Positions 24,225-36,160 of a stretch of 64,000 nucleotides of DNA are shown here, one piece after another (positions within the stretch are counted from its first letter, which is position 1; every line of letters starts with the position of its first letter). This stretch comes from Gordionus sp. m RMFG-2023. Taxonomy: Eukaryota > Nematomorpha > Gordioida > Chordodea > Parachordodidae. Where the stretch lies: positions 30,109,366-30,173,365 of the forward strand of contig NC_088777.1 of NCBI RefSeq assembly GCF_954871325.1. The letters are read 5' to 3'. A program made the position numbers and the translations under genes. The notes beneath the pieces are model-generated. The model had not been told where the DNA came from and did no database searches. It worked only from the letters and a program-made list of their open reading frames with translations.

Positions 24225-24565
24225 TGATCTGCATCGGGCCTAATTTTTCAAGCCCGGCCCGGCCCGAAATTTTTTTTATAAAAGTTTTGCCGGCCCGAAC
24301 CCGAAATTTTTTTAAAATAGTTTTGCCGGCCCGGCCCGAATTTATTTAAATATAGAAATTAATTTTTATAATTACTCAAAATAAAAGACATATGTTATGT
24401 CGCTTAGTTTCAATAAATAAAATCAAATATTTTTATTTTACATAAAAAATTCAATATAAAATTGATAAATTTAGATATATTTAAAAAAAATTCCAAGGTC
24501 CGACCCGACCCGGCCCTAATTTTTTTAAAAATATTAGACCCGGTCCGCCCCGAACCTGATTATTT
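24225..24565. mobile_element. hAT-like MITE with GGCCCGGCCCG subterminal words
   Basis: AGTGATCTGCATCGGGCC on the left leads into repeated CCGGCCCGGCCCGAA words. About 150 bp of AT-rich core follows, then inverse words (CGACCCGACCCGGCCC, CGGTCCGCCCCGAAC) on the right. The arrangement matches the MITE at 50040 (CAGAGACCAGCAG, CACGGCCCGACCC). The extreme right terminus seems lost and no target duplication was found. Confidence 0.6.
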
Positions 24566-25390
24566 TCGAATTTCATAATACTTAGATTTTCCCATTTATT
24601 ATTAGTAAATTCACTTTTTTTTCTAAATACGAAATGATTGTCGATTTTATCATGATCATCAGATTTTATAAGATTTTGTCTTACAACCGAGCTATAAAAG
24701 TAATCGATAACTTGGGTTTTTAAAGTTATAATTAATTAATTTATTTATTAATGAAACATTTCCACTACAATTGAATTTTTTAACTACAGGTCGTCCCTAT
24801 ATTAATAACTAGACTTAAATAATCTTCGGGCTTTACTTTTTCAAAAAATAATAATATTAAATTGGGATTTTTAGGATAAAAAATAAGATTTAACAGCTGA
24901 ATAATTTTTATAAAGTTTTTTGAGAGCCATAATTAATGATAGCCATATTCTTATAAAGCAATTTATAGGAATTCGGACCATTCATTATCTCGAGAATCCA
25001 TATTTTTTTTAAAATAGATACCCTGTTCGTGGATCTGTTGAATTTGGCAATTATTTCTTTGTCTATTTATAATGAAACATTTCCCTTTCTTCCCACATTG
25101 TGAATTGTATGGTACAGGCAACCAATGGGGATAATATTTTCACTCAAAACTAATAATTCACTCACCACAATTTATCTTTTTCTGAAATACACACTTACGT
25201 TATCGGCACAAAAGCTGTTATATTTGATAATGGAAGTTACAATTTTCAAGGCTTTGCACAAGCATGGACGCAATGTCCTCTGATTTCTCCGAGTTTGATG
25301 AATATTTTTCTAGAAGTTTACTTTAAGCACCAATTGAAATCTACGATGTGCCTAAAATGGGTAAATTCAAAATTTATTTATTAATTTATA
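24566..25390. other. Intergenic stretch left of piggyBac; one coding-like patch
   Basis: Mostly AT-rich. At 25265-25363 (+) a frame reads MDAMSSDFSEFDEYFSRSLL, then a TAA, then APIEIYDVPKM followed by a GGTAAATT donor-like sequence. The acidic, GC-balanced content looks more coding than its surroundings and could be a broken first exon, but I recognise no family. The words ATGAAACATTTCC recur at 24751 and 25071. Confidence 0.3.
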
Positions 25391-25394
25391 CTAA

Positions 25395-27476
25395 CCCTGT
25401 ATTGCATGTACTATGTTAGAATAATTTTTTTTTGGCAAACTAGATTTTTTATTTCTCTAGATACTATTGATAATCTCATGGCTCACTTTTTTAAAAAAAA
25501 TTCTAAATTTCTTAGAAGATGAACGGTATGTGGATTTAAATACACATTATGCAATTAAGTATACAAATTTCAATTATTTCCACAATAATTTTTATTGTAC
25601 TTTAAACTATAAATATATAAAATTTTATTTAAATACAACAAATGTTAAAGGTTTAAACATTATAATTTTCATGAAAATCTATAAAACAATTATTTGTGGG
25701 CGTAAAACATAAATATACACCACATTTTTTGCAAGATACTTTTGTTATAAATAAGCATCCTGGCATTTTACATCTACCCTTCTTATCATTATATTTTGGC
25801 CAATGAGCCGTGAGGTCTTTCCTAACCTCTTCAAGTGGTAAATATTGAGCTGGTCCTTTTTTACATTTTTCCCGATAACCAGTTTGAACTGATTTTCGTT
25901 TTGGTATATTGTTTGAAGTGCATTTGCCATATTTGCAAAGGACTTCCGCCACTGAAATTTTGAAATTGTACAAACTTAATCGATCCTTGCGTGCTATTGA
26001 TATACTATTACAATCACGTTTATATAGCAACCATGAATTTATAAGTAACATGTCAAACATATGAAATAAAATTCTATAATACCATTTTCTTGATTTCATA
26101 TGAATTCTATATAAGGAAAGTAGAGAATCCATGAGAACTACACCTCCCATTGATTTATTATATATTTTAACAATATTTGGACATTTTATCATGATTTTTT
26201 CCTTTTTTTTCCTATCATATCTTTCACAGTCTATTAGAGGATGTGCACCTACAAAAGTGCTTAATAAAGTCACAGCACGATTGTCGTGCCACACTGAATT
26301 TAGCTTCACTCCGTTTATTATTGTTTTTTTTTGAAACAAAAAATCCTCGCCTTTTTTTTAAACTCCTTATCTGTTGGGAAGTTTATATTTGGAAGTCGAT
26401 TACCTCTGACCGTGCCGCGCAAAATATCCCTCTTTGAGCGAGTACGACTAGCAAATTTGGGGAACAAAACCAGTTATCAAAAAATAATTTATAATTAATT
26501 TGCTGCGGTATATAAGAAATTAAACGGAGCACAGCATTGCCACTTGCTCCAACATCAGGCAATCCTTTCGCTGCTAGTATTTTCCCAGAATATATTTCAA
26601 AATTATGCAGAAGGCCATCATCTCCGCATAGTAGAAATACTTTATAGCCCCATTTTTTGGGCTTTTGAGGGTTATATTGTTTCAACCTGCTTATCCCTTT
26701 GTATGGAATAATTTGCTCATCTACGCAAATGTTTTCGTTTATCGATAAAGATTTTAGTATGTTATTGGTTAGAGTTATTAGGGGTCTAATTTTATGTAGT
26801 GGGTCATGGCCTCCACTTTCAAGTGGAATTCCAAACTATTTTTCTCCTAGTGTTTTCTTTTTCATTATTGATATTTTCTTTTTCTTCCGAATCATCTGTC
26901 TCATTGAAATCTATATATTTATAGATTATATAAGAGCAAATTTTAAATATACATAAATCATTATTTTGTGTTGATAGAAACTCCTCATCCGACGTTTCAC
27001 TTAAATTTGAATCTTCACTATCATTAGGTATGTCACCACAATTCATAATTCTAAAAATATAAAACTCAAATAAAATACCTTATTTGCATAATGTGTCTTT
27101 AAAACCACGTATGATTATTACAAAATATATCAAAAATAATAAATATATATAAAATAATTTCATAAACATTTATTTTTACCTTTTATTCATCTAATTTTAA
27201 TGTTTTGAAATTTGTCAAATATATTATTTTTCCTTTTCCGATGGGTAGAAAATTGAGAAGAAAAATTTTATAAAAAAATAGCCATTTTTAAAAATAGGGT
27301 TTATTAAAATTCGAAATTAAAAATAAATAATAGATCACGTGGCCCAAATTAAAATATCGAAGATATAGAATATGGCTTCAAATACACACCATGCAATTGA
27401 TTTAAAATTTATTTATAAGATATTTATTATACAATTTGTAGTATGTGGAATGAGATACACGGTATGCAATACAGGG
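25395..27476 (-). mobile_element. piggyBac transposon with both TIRs and CTAA target sites
   Basis: The ends are a perfect 13-bp inverted repeat, CCCTGTATTGCAT and ATGCAATACAGGG. Both are flanked directly by CTAA (25391-25394, 27477-27480), a one-base variant of the TTAA that piggyBac normally duplicates. Subterminal motifs ATACACATTATGCAATTAAG (about 25541), ATACACACCATGCAATTGAT (about 27382) and ATACACGGTATGCAAT (about 27455) form a direct-repeat set that may bind transposase. Total length is 2,082 bp, with the transposase gene on the minus strand. Clean ends suggest fairly recent insertion, though the gene is internally deleted. Confidence 0.9.
25653..27046 (-). pseudogene. piggyBac transposase, internally deleted
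   Basis: piggyBac transposases cut and paste DNA with a DDD/E RNase H-like core. The N-terminus (from 27046) is acidic (MNCGDIPNDSEDSNLSETSD), as usual in the family, and stops at 26819 after RRKIVW. The frame then resumes near 26812 with GGHDPLHKIRPL. That leaves out most of the conserved first domain, roughly 150-200 residues, so this copy is a deletion product. The rest carries ENICVDEQIIPYKG (first catalytic Asp), LFFDNWFCS (second) and MGGVVLMDSL (third Asp region). It ends with a Cys-rich C-terminal finger (CKMPGCLFITKVSCKKCGVY), stop near 25653. A frameshift separates 26383 from 26339. Confidence 0.9.
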
Positions 27477-27582
27477 CTAAAAGTGATGAATAGATTAATT
27501 TATACTAAAAGGATGAATAGATGTCAAAATTTCAATATTTTGTTCATTTAAACAATATAGTTATATTCAATTGTATTTTAAC

Positions 27583-28375
27583 TAGGGCTGTGCCGATATT
27601 AAATATCGGATCGGATCGGTACCGATATTTAGCGTTTTCCTAAAATATCGGATCGGGCCGATACCTGTAAAAACCGATCCGATCTTTTTACTTTTCATTT
27701 TTTTGTTATTTTATTTTATGTTATGTATATTAATTTTACATTATTTTAATATTTTCTAAATAATTTTTTTAAATTTTATTTCTTTTTAAAATAGATTTAT
27801 AGTATTTTAAAAGTTTTTTTTTATAAAAATAGAAAGGAAAACCCAAAGTTTTATTTATTTTAAATCTTTTTAAATAACGCCAATTTTTTTATTTATACTT
27901 TAAATAGAAGAATTTTTTTAAATATGGTATCTGAATTATGGAAATATTTTACAAAAGACAAAGATTATTTTGCAAAATGCGTTATCTGCGGAATCATCTG
28001 AGTTTGCCTTCAGTACGGCAGGAGATATGGATAGTCCATATCGTAGAAGCTTATTCTCAGAAAATCTAGAGGCTCTCATATTTATTAAAAAAATCTAATA
28101 TATTATAATTTAATATATTAAATATTACAATTTTATAATTTTATAATTCATACCAAAATAAAATGGATATATTATTAAATATATATTTTTTTATTATAGT
28201 CTTAATTGTAGAAATAAAAAAATTAAATTAAATTCATAATTCGATTTTTTGCATAAAAAATATTGATTTCTTAATTACATTTGGTTCAAACGGGAGTGAT
28301 TAAAAATCATTATAAATTTCGGATCGGGTTTGAAGCAATATCAGATCGGATAGGTGAAAAATATGTGAATCGGCA
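27583..28375 (+). mobile_element. Internally deleted hAT (BED finger joined to C-terminus)
   Basis: The left end is TAGGGCTGTGCCGATA, with several GGATCGGATCGG subterminal words. The right side carries inverse words and reaches ATCGGCAC at 28366-28373, where the expected terminal AGCCCT is replaced by the boundary motif of a minisatellite array. In the middle (27935-27998) lies VSELWKYFTKDKDYFAKCVI, a BED-type zinc finger start. It runs directly into ESSEFAFSTAGDMDSPYRRS, with SENLEALIFIKK, the C-terminal dimerisation motif of hAT transposases. The catalytic core between them is gone. A fragment of the same family lies inverted at 60331-60535. Confidence 0.85.
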
Positions 28376-28862
28376 CCGTATCAGGTCAATTCAGCGAAAC
28401 TTTTATCGCGAAGGAATTTTATAGCGAAGGTAATATAGCGAAACCAATTCCGCGAAACATTTATAGCGAAGACAATATCGCGAATATATTTCTGCGAAAC
28501 CATAACCGCGAATACTTTATAGCGAATACATTTTAGCGAAACTTTGATAGCGAACTCGTTATAGCGAATTTATTTCCGCGAAACCTTAACCGAGAATACT
28601 TTATAGCGAATACATTTTAGCGAAACTTTTATCGCGAACTCTTTATAGCGAATTTATTTTCGCGAAACTTTAACCGCGAATACTTTATGGCGAAACTTTG
28701 ATCGCAAACTCGTTATCGCGAATTTATTTCCGCGAATACATTTTAGAGAAACTTTGATCGCGAACTCGTTATAGCGAAACTTTAATCGCGAACCATTTAT
28801 AGCGAATTTTCTACCGCGAATGTATTTGCGCGAAATTATTATAGCGAGCGCATGACCGCGAA
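28376..28862 (-). repeat. 14-bp minisatellite array (GCGAA orientation) with boundary motif
   Basis: About 34 units of 14 bp, e.g. GCGAATACTTTATA, GCGAACTCGTTATA and GCGAAACTTTGATC, keep strict 14-bp phasing with only a few slips. On the minus strand the array ends at CTGAATTGACCTGATACGG, equivalent to the TATTGACGTGATACG boundary of the arrays at 2312 and 43972. The array directly abuts a truncated hAT terminus, suggesting insertion into that end. Confidence 0.9.
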
Positions 28863-30599
28863 AATTGTAAATTCATTTAAGTGAAATTGAAATATTCAAT
28901 ATCAATTTACCAACCGAAGTTTCTAAATCATAAACGCGAATGTTTTAAGAATATTTTATTACTTATTGTTTATTTAATAAGCATGTAACCTCTATCTGAT
29001 GTGATAGAAAATATATTAGTCTTCCTGGTCTCACTCACTCAGGATTGTAAGTATAGAGCGGACATTTTGGGTTAAGTTTTTACCAGAATAAGTTAACCCT
29101 CCCCCCAACATAGAATTTAAAAGTGTGCTTTATGTCATTTAAAGTAATACTTTTTATCTAATATAGATAAAAAAAATATACTAAAAGCTAAGAATTTTTT
29201 ATTGATTTTCTCAGATTATAATAATTATAGAAGATTTTACTGATAATTAATGCCTCCTAATTACAATTTTGAGATAATGCACATCGATATAACTTTGATA
29301 TAATAGTAACTAATTCATTTGAATATTATGACCTTTCCTTTTTCTTCTATTCACATTTTAATAAATAGAAATAACTGTAAAGTTATGATTAATCAAAAAA
29401 AAAATTCCAAATATTCTATTGGATTACATAAATTTGTAATATTTATGAAGAATAAATTATGGAATAAATCATTAGATTTTCAATTATTTTAGTTTTTTAT
29501 TTTTGCTGATTTCTAAAAAAAATTAAAATGCGTAAAATAGTTTTCATCATTTTTTAAAATAATACCAGTTCAATTTAAATCATAGCGTTTTTATGAAAAC
29601 ATCGCTAAACGCTTCTACTCAATTTGTAAGCACCTTTACTCATTTTTTCTAATAAAATGGAATTTTTGAAAATAAATAGAAAATGTTCCAAATCAAGAAA
29701 ATAAAAATATTCCAATATTGGGAAATCAGGGCAAACTGGGTTAAGTGTTTATTTATTTACTTTTACATATTTTACCACCACAAGGGGGGGGGTTTAAAAA
29801 CATTTTCTAAATTTTTAGAAGAGTATATAAATGAAGGATAATAAAAAATAATTATAAAAAGTGGCTATATTTTAATTCTAGATTAAATAGGTGGCTTATT
29901 CAATTTTCTCATTTTGTAAATTGCAAAAATTTTTAGGCCCGGCTATACCTCCCATATTCTAAGAGTGAGGTGGGATTTTTAATGACTAAAGGATAAAAAG
30001 TGGGAAAGCGCGACAACTGCAATACTTTTATATATAAATATTGGTGAATAATTTTTTTCAAATTATAATTTACGAATTTGAATATTATCCATATTTATAA
30101 AGTCAAAATATATAAAAATTAGATCCAAATCTACATATTTATCGGAAGGAATTTATTTTATTTAAAAGTTTAATATATAAAAATAAATTTTAACTCTTTG
30201 CAATTCATGTCAAAATTCTTCTTTACCATTAATTCGTCCTCTAATAAATCAAATGAGACCGAAGAAGGATTTTTTCGCCTAATTATATTTCAATAAACTC
30301 ATTTCTGAGCCAGCATTTGAATGTAGAATTAAAAATAAATTTTTAGATATTTTTTAGGCTTATATTTACATTTTTATTTAATTCTTTCAAAATATTCTAA
30401 CTTGATCGTATCATTCGAAATCAAAGGTTTAAGCTATTTATATCTATAATTACCATAATAGTTTGATAATTTTGAGTAACTTCTTTATATGCTTCAACTT
30501 GTGTATCAGAACAGAGGAATAGACAAGATTTATATATTTTAATATCAGCGTTAAATTTGGCGGCTGAATAGTTCTACGAACCAATTGTAAATTATATCA
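28863..30599. other. Non-coding AT-rich DNA
   Basis: No open frame, zinc finger, transposase motif or inverted end was recognised. One isolated ACGCGAATG near 28936 may be an outlying unit of the preceding array. A G-run occurs at about 29784. Confidence 0.4.
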
Positions 30600-31254
30600 A
30601 TATTTCTTGCTTTATTTGTACCAATTGAGTATTTAAACGAGTATAGTAGCTCGTAAAAGGAAAAAACTATTAGTAACAAAATTTTGGCAAGTCTATTATT
30701 TAAGCGACGGAAATAATTTATTCAGAAAATTTTATGGATGTTCCAGAAAATTTTATGGATGTTCCATATTAATTATAATTTAATTCGTTTAATAGACAGT
30801 ATAAAAAAAAAGTTTATTAGCAAAATAAGAAAAATTGCCTAATTTGGCATTATTGATAGAATGGAAAATAGCTGGTTTGCGCTAATATTTATTTATTCTT
30901 CAGTCATTTTTTTCACACACAAAAAGGTAACCGTACTATAAGAGAAATAAAATCTATATCTCCCAAAAGCGTAAAATCAACCAAATTTCTGGAAGCATTT
31001 AATCTGGAACTTAAATCAATATATGAAATTTATTACATTGATTCTTCAATTCGTTTGGTAGATAGTTTTTAACTACAGAATAAGATAAAATTGCCACGAT
31101 TGGCAACATGCGAAAAAAACAATTATTTTTGGATGAGCTCATACCATAGAAATGCCAGATTAGTACTCACTATTCCATCAATCAGTTTTTCTAGTCAATA
31201 GACAAAAACTAGTTTTAATAAGAGAAATAGACAATAGCAACCTTTAAGTATGAA
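30600..31254 (+). repeat. Old long-period repeat, block 1
   Basis: Degenerate units of about 250-330 bp carry a common set of words: AAAATTTTGGCAA, TTTAATAGACAGT or TTTGGTAGATAGTTT, AATTGGCATCATGCC-like blocks, and TCAATCAGTTTTTCTA with AATAGACAAAAACTAG. The same words in the same order recur at 49500-50640 and 51300-52260. No coding sequence. The hAT at 31255 inserted into this repeat, leaving the AGTATGAA duplication. Confidence 0.6.
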
Positions 31255-31789
31255 CAGGGTTGCCATGTCTCTCCCCATCAGCGGGACTCCCGCAATTTTT
31301 TAGTTTACACGCAGATATCTCTCTCCCGCAAAACTACCGCAATTGGAAATCTCCCGCAAAAATCTACCGCGATTTTTTAATTTCTCCCGCAATTTAAAAA
31401 AAAGGTATTTTAACGTTTTTAATATGTAAATAATAATTTTGAGACATTAATTCGTTATTTTTATATTTTTAAATATTTATTCGAAAAACATGTCTAGTTT
31501 GTAAATTTCTTTCTATCCTGTTTTATTTTTATCCAATAATAAATCAACATTATTTCATTATATTAGTCAGTACAGGGGAGTATATCAACATCGATTGCAA
31601 TACAAAAATATTCTCAAAATGAAACTATATTTGCGGAAATCGTATACATCTATTATGTAGTTCAACATTCACAGAGCTCTATATATATCATTACAATGTG
31701 GGTAGAATTTTTTTCTCATGATATTTAACGACTCCAATATAAGTGCAAACCTTACTTGTGGCAATAAAAATGAGCAAGGCTATCACAAT

Positions 31790-32910
31790 GTTTTGGTACC
31801 TGAATCCTAGAGGTCAATTCTAGACGATTTGAAAGATGGGCATCCATATGCAATTCTAACAAATGTATCTAATAAGGGAAATATTAAAACATTTCCCTCG
31901 ATCCTTTGCAATTTCAACAAGAATAAGAACATTTCAATAAAACTGTTAAAAAAATTTCCTCAAATAGTGAAAAATCCAACGATGTAGCTAGCCACATAAG
32001 GGTAAATATAGCTGATTCAAGGTTATCAATGATTTGCATGCCAGCTTTCTGCGCTGATAATGCCTCTGTAAATTTTAGCAAAAACTAAAGTTACCGAATT
32101 GAGGCAGCACAAATGAATTATTACCAATTGGCTGTATATGCCATATATACTATATAGTTCTTGCAAGAAGGCAATGAATGTACTGTCTGTGGATGTCGAA
32201 ATAATTGTGATGAAATATTTTAACGAATTTAGTTCAACTAAAAGAGTTAATGAATTAAAAGAGTTGGTGAAGTGGCCTGACTTGGAATGGTGTGAGTTGT
32301 TGCGATATATACCTATCAGGTGGTTGTCATTAATACCTGCCATCGATAGAATTTTAAAATTTTACAAACCCTTAAAAAAATACTTCTTAAATAAAGATTT
32401 TAAAGGCTGTCCTAAAATTTTGAAAAATTTTGGATTCTTTTCACATGTAGGAAATCTACTGCATGCAGTTTTTGCAATCAGAATATTCTTTATTAAAAAT
32501 GATTCACATGCTACAGCTCTGTTCATCTCTATAGTTAAAAATTGATAATAATTTTTATGGCGCTATTGCTAAAATTATTATATTATAATGTTCAAATAAT
32601 ACTCTAATTAATACATATTTAAATGAAGCAGATATTTTTATTAAGACAATTTTAGAATATTTACAATCAAAATTTGATTTTAATAACTCTATTTACAATT
32701 GTATAAATATTATCACCTTGGAACACATTGATGTCTTGTTTGAGGAGATTTTAATTCTCTCTATTTTTTATGATTCGCCACCCGAGCGCATTTTTAGCTT
32801 GAAGAGGACTGCCTGGAAAAAGGAGATAAATCGGATTCAACATTAGAGAACGAGCTAATGGTTAAATAATGTATAATATGTCATGCTTGGAATTATATAA
32901 TCTCAATAAC
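31790..32910 (+). pseudogene. hAT transposase remnant, plus-strand arm
   Basis: A broken hAT-family transposase. 31820-31960 reads DDLKDGHPYAILTN, then SNKGNIKTFPSIL, in the RNase H-like domain. An open frame at 32138-32545 includes KRVNELKELVKWPDLEWCEL and YIPIRWLSLIPAIDRILKFY. The RWLSL block is the conserved step after the catalytic insert in one hAT group. 32740-32870 resembles the C-terminal dimerisation region with RTAWKKE and a stretch related to 16440-16510. Several stops and frameshifts lie between these blocks, and the N-terminal BED finger was not found. hAT transposases act in the nucleus on their own TIRs; this copy cannot make an active enzyme. Confidence 0.8.
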
Positions 32911-32989
32911 GACGGTAAACATTTAGTTCTATTATTTAAATCTCAAATTAAATATAATTATGTTTTAGCAAGGCGCCATAAAATTTATT

Positions 32990-33650
32990 GTCAATTTTTA
33001 ACTGTAAAGATGGACATATCTGCAGCATAATTTAGTGAATCTTTGTTAAGATTCTTCTGATTGCAACTGCACATTCTACATGTGAAATCATTCCTAAATA
33101 TACCTCTGCCATTCATTATAATAAATATTTTTTAAAGGTTTATAAAATTTTAAAATTCTATCAATGGCCGGTATTAGGAACATATCGCAACCAACTTTGT
33201 GCTGACTCACTTCTGTAAATACACTCTGTTTTTCCAAATTCACTGAGGCATTATCAGATCAGAAAGCTGACATGCAATTTATTGATCATCTCGAATCTGA
33301 TATTATATGGTTAGCTATGTCTTTGGATTTTTCACTATTTGAGGGGAAAAAATTTAATAGTTTTATTGAAATGACCTTAATTTTGTGAAATAGCGGAAGA
33401 TCAAGGAAAATCCCTTATTAGATGCATCTGTTAGAATTGCATATATATGCCCATCTTTCAAATCGTCAAAAATTGACCTCCTGGATTTAGGTCTTAAACC
33501 ATTAATGATAGCCTTGCTCATTTGTTCTACAAGTATAATTTTCATTTATAATAGAGTCGTTAAATATTATGGGAAAAAGATTCTACCAACATTGTGATGA
33601 TAAGTATCTCTGTGTATGTTGTACTACAAGATAAGTACAATTGCTGCAAC
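32990..33650 (-). pseudogene. hAT transposase remnant, inverted second arm
   Basis: On the minus strand the segment repeats 31620-32400 of the plus strand, with roughly 80 percent identity by eye. The frame 33545-33363 gives SRRSIFDDLKDGHIYAILTD and ASNKGFS, matching the plus-strand DDLKDGHPYAILTN. Further on, IPAIDRILKFYKPLKKYF has a diverged counterpart near 33140-33170. The two arms could pair as a long imperfect hairpin if transcribed through. The arms differ, so the inversion is not recent. Confidence 0.75.
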
Positions 33651-33740
33651 TGTAGCTGCATCTGTATTATATCTTATTTTGGAGTACCTTATTATGTATT
33701 TAAACGTGATACTTGATAATTAAGCGCCTATCCCTATAAT

Positions 33741-34636
33741 GTTATATACACACACACGGTAGATTTCCAATTGAGGTCGTTTTGAGGGACATTCGCATAA
33801 AATATATTTTTAATTGTAAAATTAAAATCGTTTTTTATATTTAAAAAAGATCATTGGTTTTTTTTATAAATTAATATATTTTAATAAATTAAGATGTTAT
33901 TGTATTTTGAAAAATAGTTACCGACTTTGTATTTATATAACTAATTATAAAAAAATAATAGGCGGATAATTAAATCAATTCAAAATCCCGGCCGAAGGCC
34001 ACCCGCAAAAAATTTTTTTTAGCAATTTTTATATTTCTACCGCAATTTTCATGTTTCTCCCGCATCTCCCTCAATTTGAAAATTTTGACCTGGCAACCCT
34101 GAGTATGAACCAAAAGTTATTAGAATTTCAAAAATTATCAAATTTAGAACAAAGAATCTAAAGAAAGCTATTATAATAAAAAAATTAAGTTATATACACA
34201 CACACGGTAGATTTCCAATTGAGGTCGTTTTGAGGGACATTCGCATAAAATATATTTTTAATTGTAAAATTAAAATCGTTTTTTATATTTAAAAAAGATC
34301 ATTGGTTTTTTTTATAAATTAATATATTTTAATAAATTAAGATGTTATTGTATTTTGAAAAATAGTTACCGACTTTGTATTTATATAACTAATTATAAAA
34401 AAATAATAGGCGGATAATTAAATCAATTCAAAATCCCGGCCGAAGGCCACCCGCAAAAAATTTTTTTTAGCAATTTTTATATTTCTACCGCAATTTTCAT
34501 GTTTCTCCCGCATCTCCCTCAATTTGAAAATTTTGACCTGGCAACCCTGAGTATGAACCAAAAGTTATTAGAATTTCAAAAATTATCAAATTTAGAACAA
34601 AGAATCTAAAGAAAGCTATTATAATAAAAAAATTAA
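33741..34636 (+). repeat. Apparently exact 448-bp tandem duplication
   Basis: 33741-34188 and 34189-34636 appear identical across their length; every block I compared matched, starting GTTATATACACACACACGGT and ending ATAATAAAAAAATTAA. Each unit contains the right end of the hAT (ending at 34101 and 34549), the AGTATGAA target copy and about 80 bp of flank. The duplication therefore arose after the insertion and is very young, or is an assembly artefact. Confidence 0.93.
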
Positions 34637-36150
34637 ATGAAATTATCATTATTTATAAAATCAACTTTTTTCCTTATTTCAAAATATGAGGATAAAGATT
34701 AAAGGCTAATATTTTAGCCAAAAGAAAATTAAGCTTGGAAACTTTTCCGACAGATGACATAACTTGCGGCAACTTTGGAAAATGTTATATCAGAATGAGA
34801 TGGATTGGTTATGGTAAAATTTAAACAATTAAGATAGCTAATTATTTTCATCAAGCAAATAGGTTGAGCTATTGTTTAATAAAAAAAATTTAAATTATTT
34901 TTAATGCCGTAAAAAAAATATAATCAAAAAAATGATGTATTTTAATTTTAGTTTTATTTTTATTATTCATGACATGACATGAAGCCACCCAAGCTCATTT
35001 ACATTGTTATCAAATCAAATGAGAATATAGTATATTAAAAAAAGTTAACCGAATTCCAATATTTAAATAATTAATAACCTTAAGGAATTTTAAAGCTATA
35101 TAACAAAATTAATGCAACCAATTTTTTCCCAAATTTTTATAGCATGGTCAATATCGTAACTTGAACTGCGAACTCATTAGAGGAGCATCATTGAAATTAC
35201 AGGGGGGGAGGGATAGTTAGTTATGAAATAATTATCATTATTTGAAAAATTGAAAAGCGATGAAAGGTACTTTCTTTTTTTAATTATTTATATTTGGTAG
35301 GAGGTTAAAAGTTTTGAGAGGGTTGATATCATTTATAGATATGTATACAAGCCCCTGATTATATTCTCCGCAGTCCTTTTCTTAGGTTAAAATAGGAAAT
35401 GGTATAGCAAGTATTATCTTATTTTAAATAGATCCCTTCAGGTCATATTTTTTTATATCTAATTTACATATAGAATAAATATCCTTAAAAAATAAATTTC
35501 ATTATAAAAAGTTTTTTAAAAAATGATTTTTTTATTTATTGAATATGTGAAGGAAAAAGTAGAGCATTGCCATATCATATCGTCTAAACCAATAGTTTGT
35601 TTGTTAAATATATAACTGAAGTGTAAAATTTTAAAAGAATCACTGATTTGAACAGACTGTTTAAAAATAACCATGGAAAAAAACATCTGACAAAAACACC
35701 CCGATATAAATTTACATGCTTTAATAAATAAAAGGTAAATTTAATCCTCGTTTTAAACTTTGCCCTTTAGTGAAATACTTGAGTATTATTTTATAATAGT
35801 ATTTTTCTAATAATGTTGCTCATCAAATATGATCATATTTGTAAGGAGAAACAACTATATGACTCAAGGGTTAGGAATATTAATTTTAAAATAATTTTAT
35901 AATGCATGACGAAAGGTAGTTATTTTTGAAATAGTGGGATTGATGTGGTAGAGAAAGACTGCGTCACATATAAAAAAATTTGTAAATACCCTCATAAAAT
36001 CTGTATCTTGATGAATGAGTCTTATGTAACTAGCTAAATTTTATACCAAAGTAGACCTCCTATATTTTTATCACAAAAAAATAATGAAAATATAAAAATT
36101 TTGAGACTATTATATAAAAACAAACAAAATTTTTATTATTGTAGATAAGA
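34637..36150. other. Non-coding AT-rich DNA
   Basis: No element or gene was recognised. Words near 34780-34830 (TTGGAAAATGTTATATCAGA, GATGGATTGGTTATGGTAAA) resemble 52205-52255 and probably belong to the old long-period repeat. A G-run lies at about 35201. Confidence 0.4.
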
Positions 36151-36160
36151 ATTTAAAAAA

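Larger units (their letters stand above)
31255..34101 (+). mobile_element. hAT element with inverted internal duplication
   Basis: The ends are CAGGGTTGCCATGTC and GACCTGGCAACCCTG, with repeated CTCCCGC subterminal words on both sides. An exact 8-bp duplication, AGTATGAA, flanks them (31247-31254 and 34102-34109). Inside, transposase remnants occur twice, in opposite orientation: plus strand about 31620-32560 and minus strand about 33650-32990. This makes a foldback of roughly 650 bp per arm around a 400-bp loop. Neither arm is open throughout. The right end lies inside a 448-bp tandem duplication. Related relics sit at 16050-17110 and 9435-9475. Confidence 0.85.
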
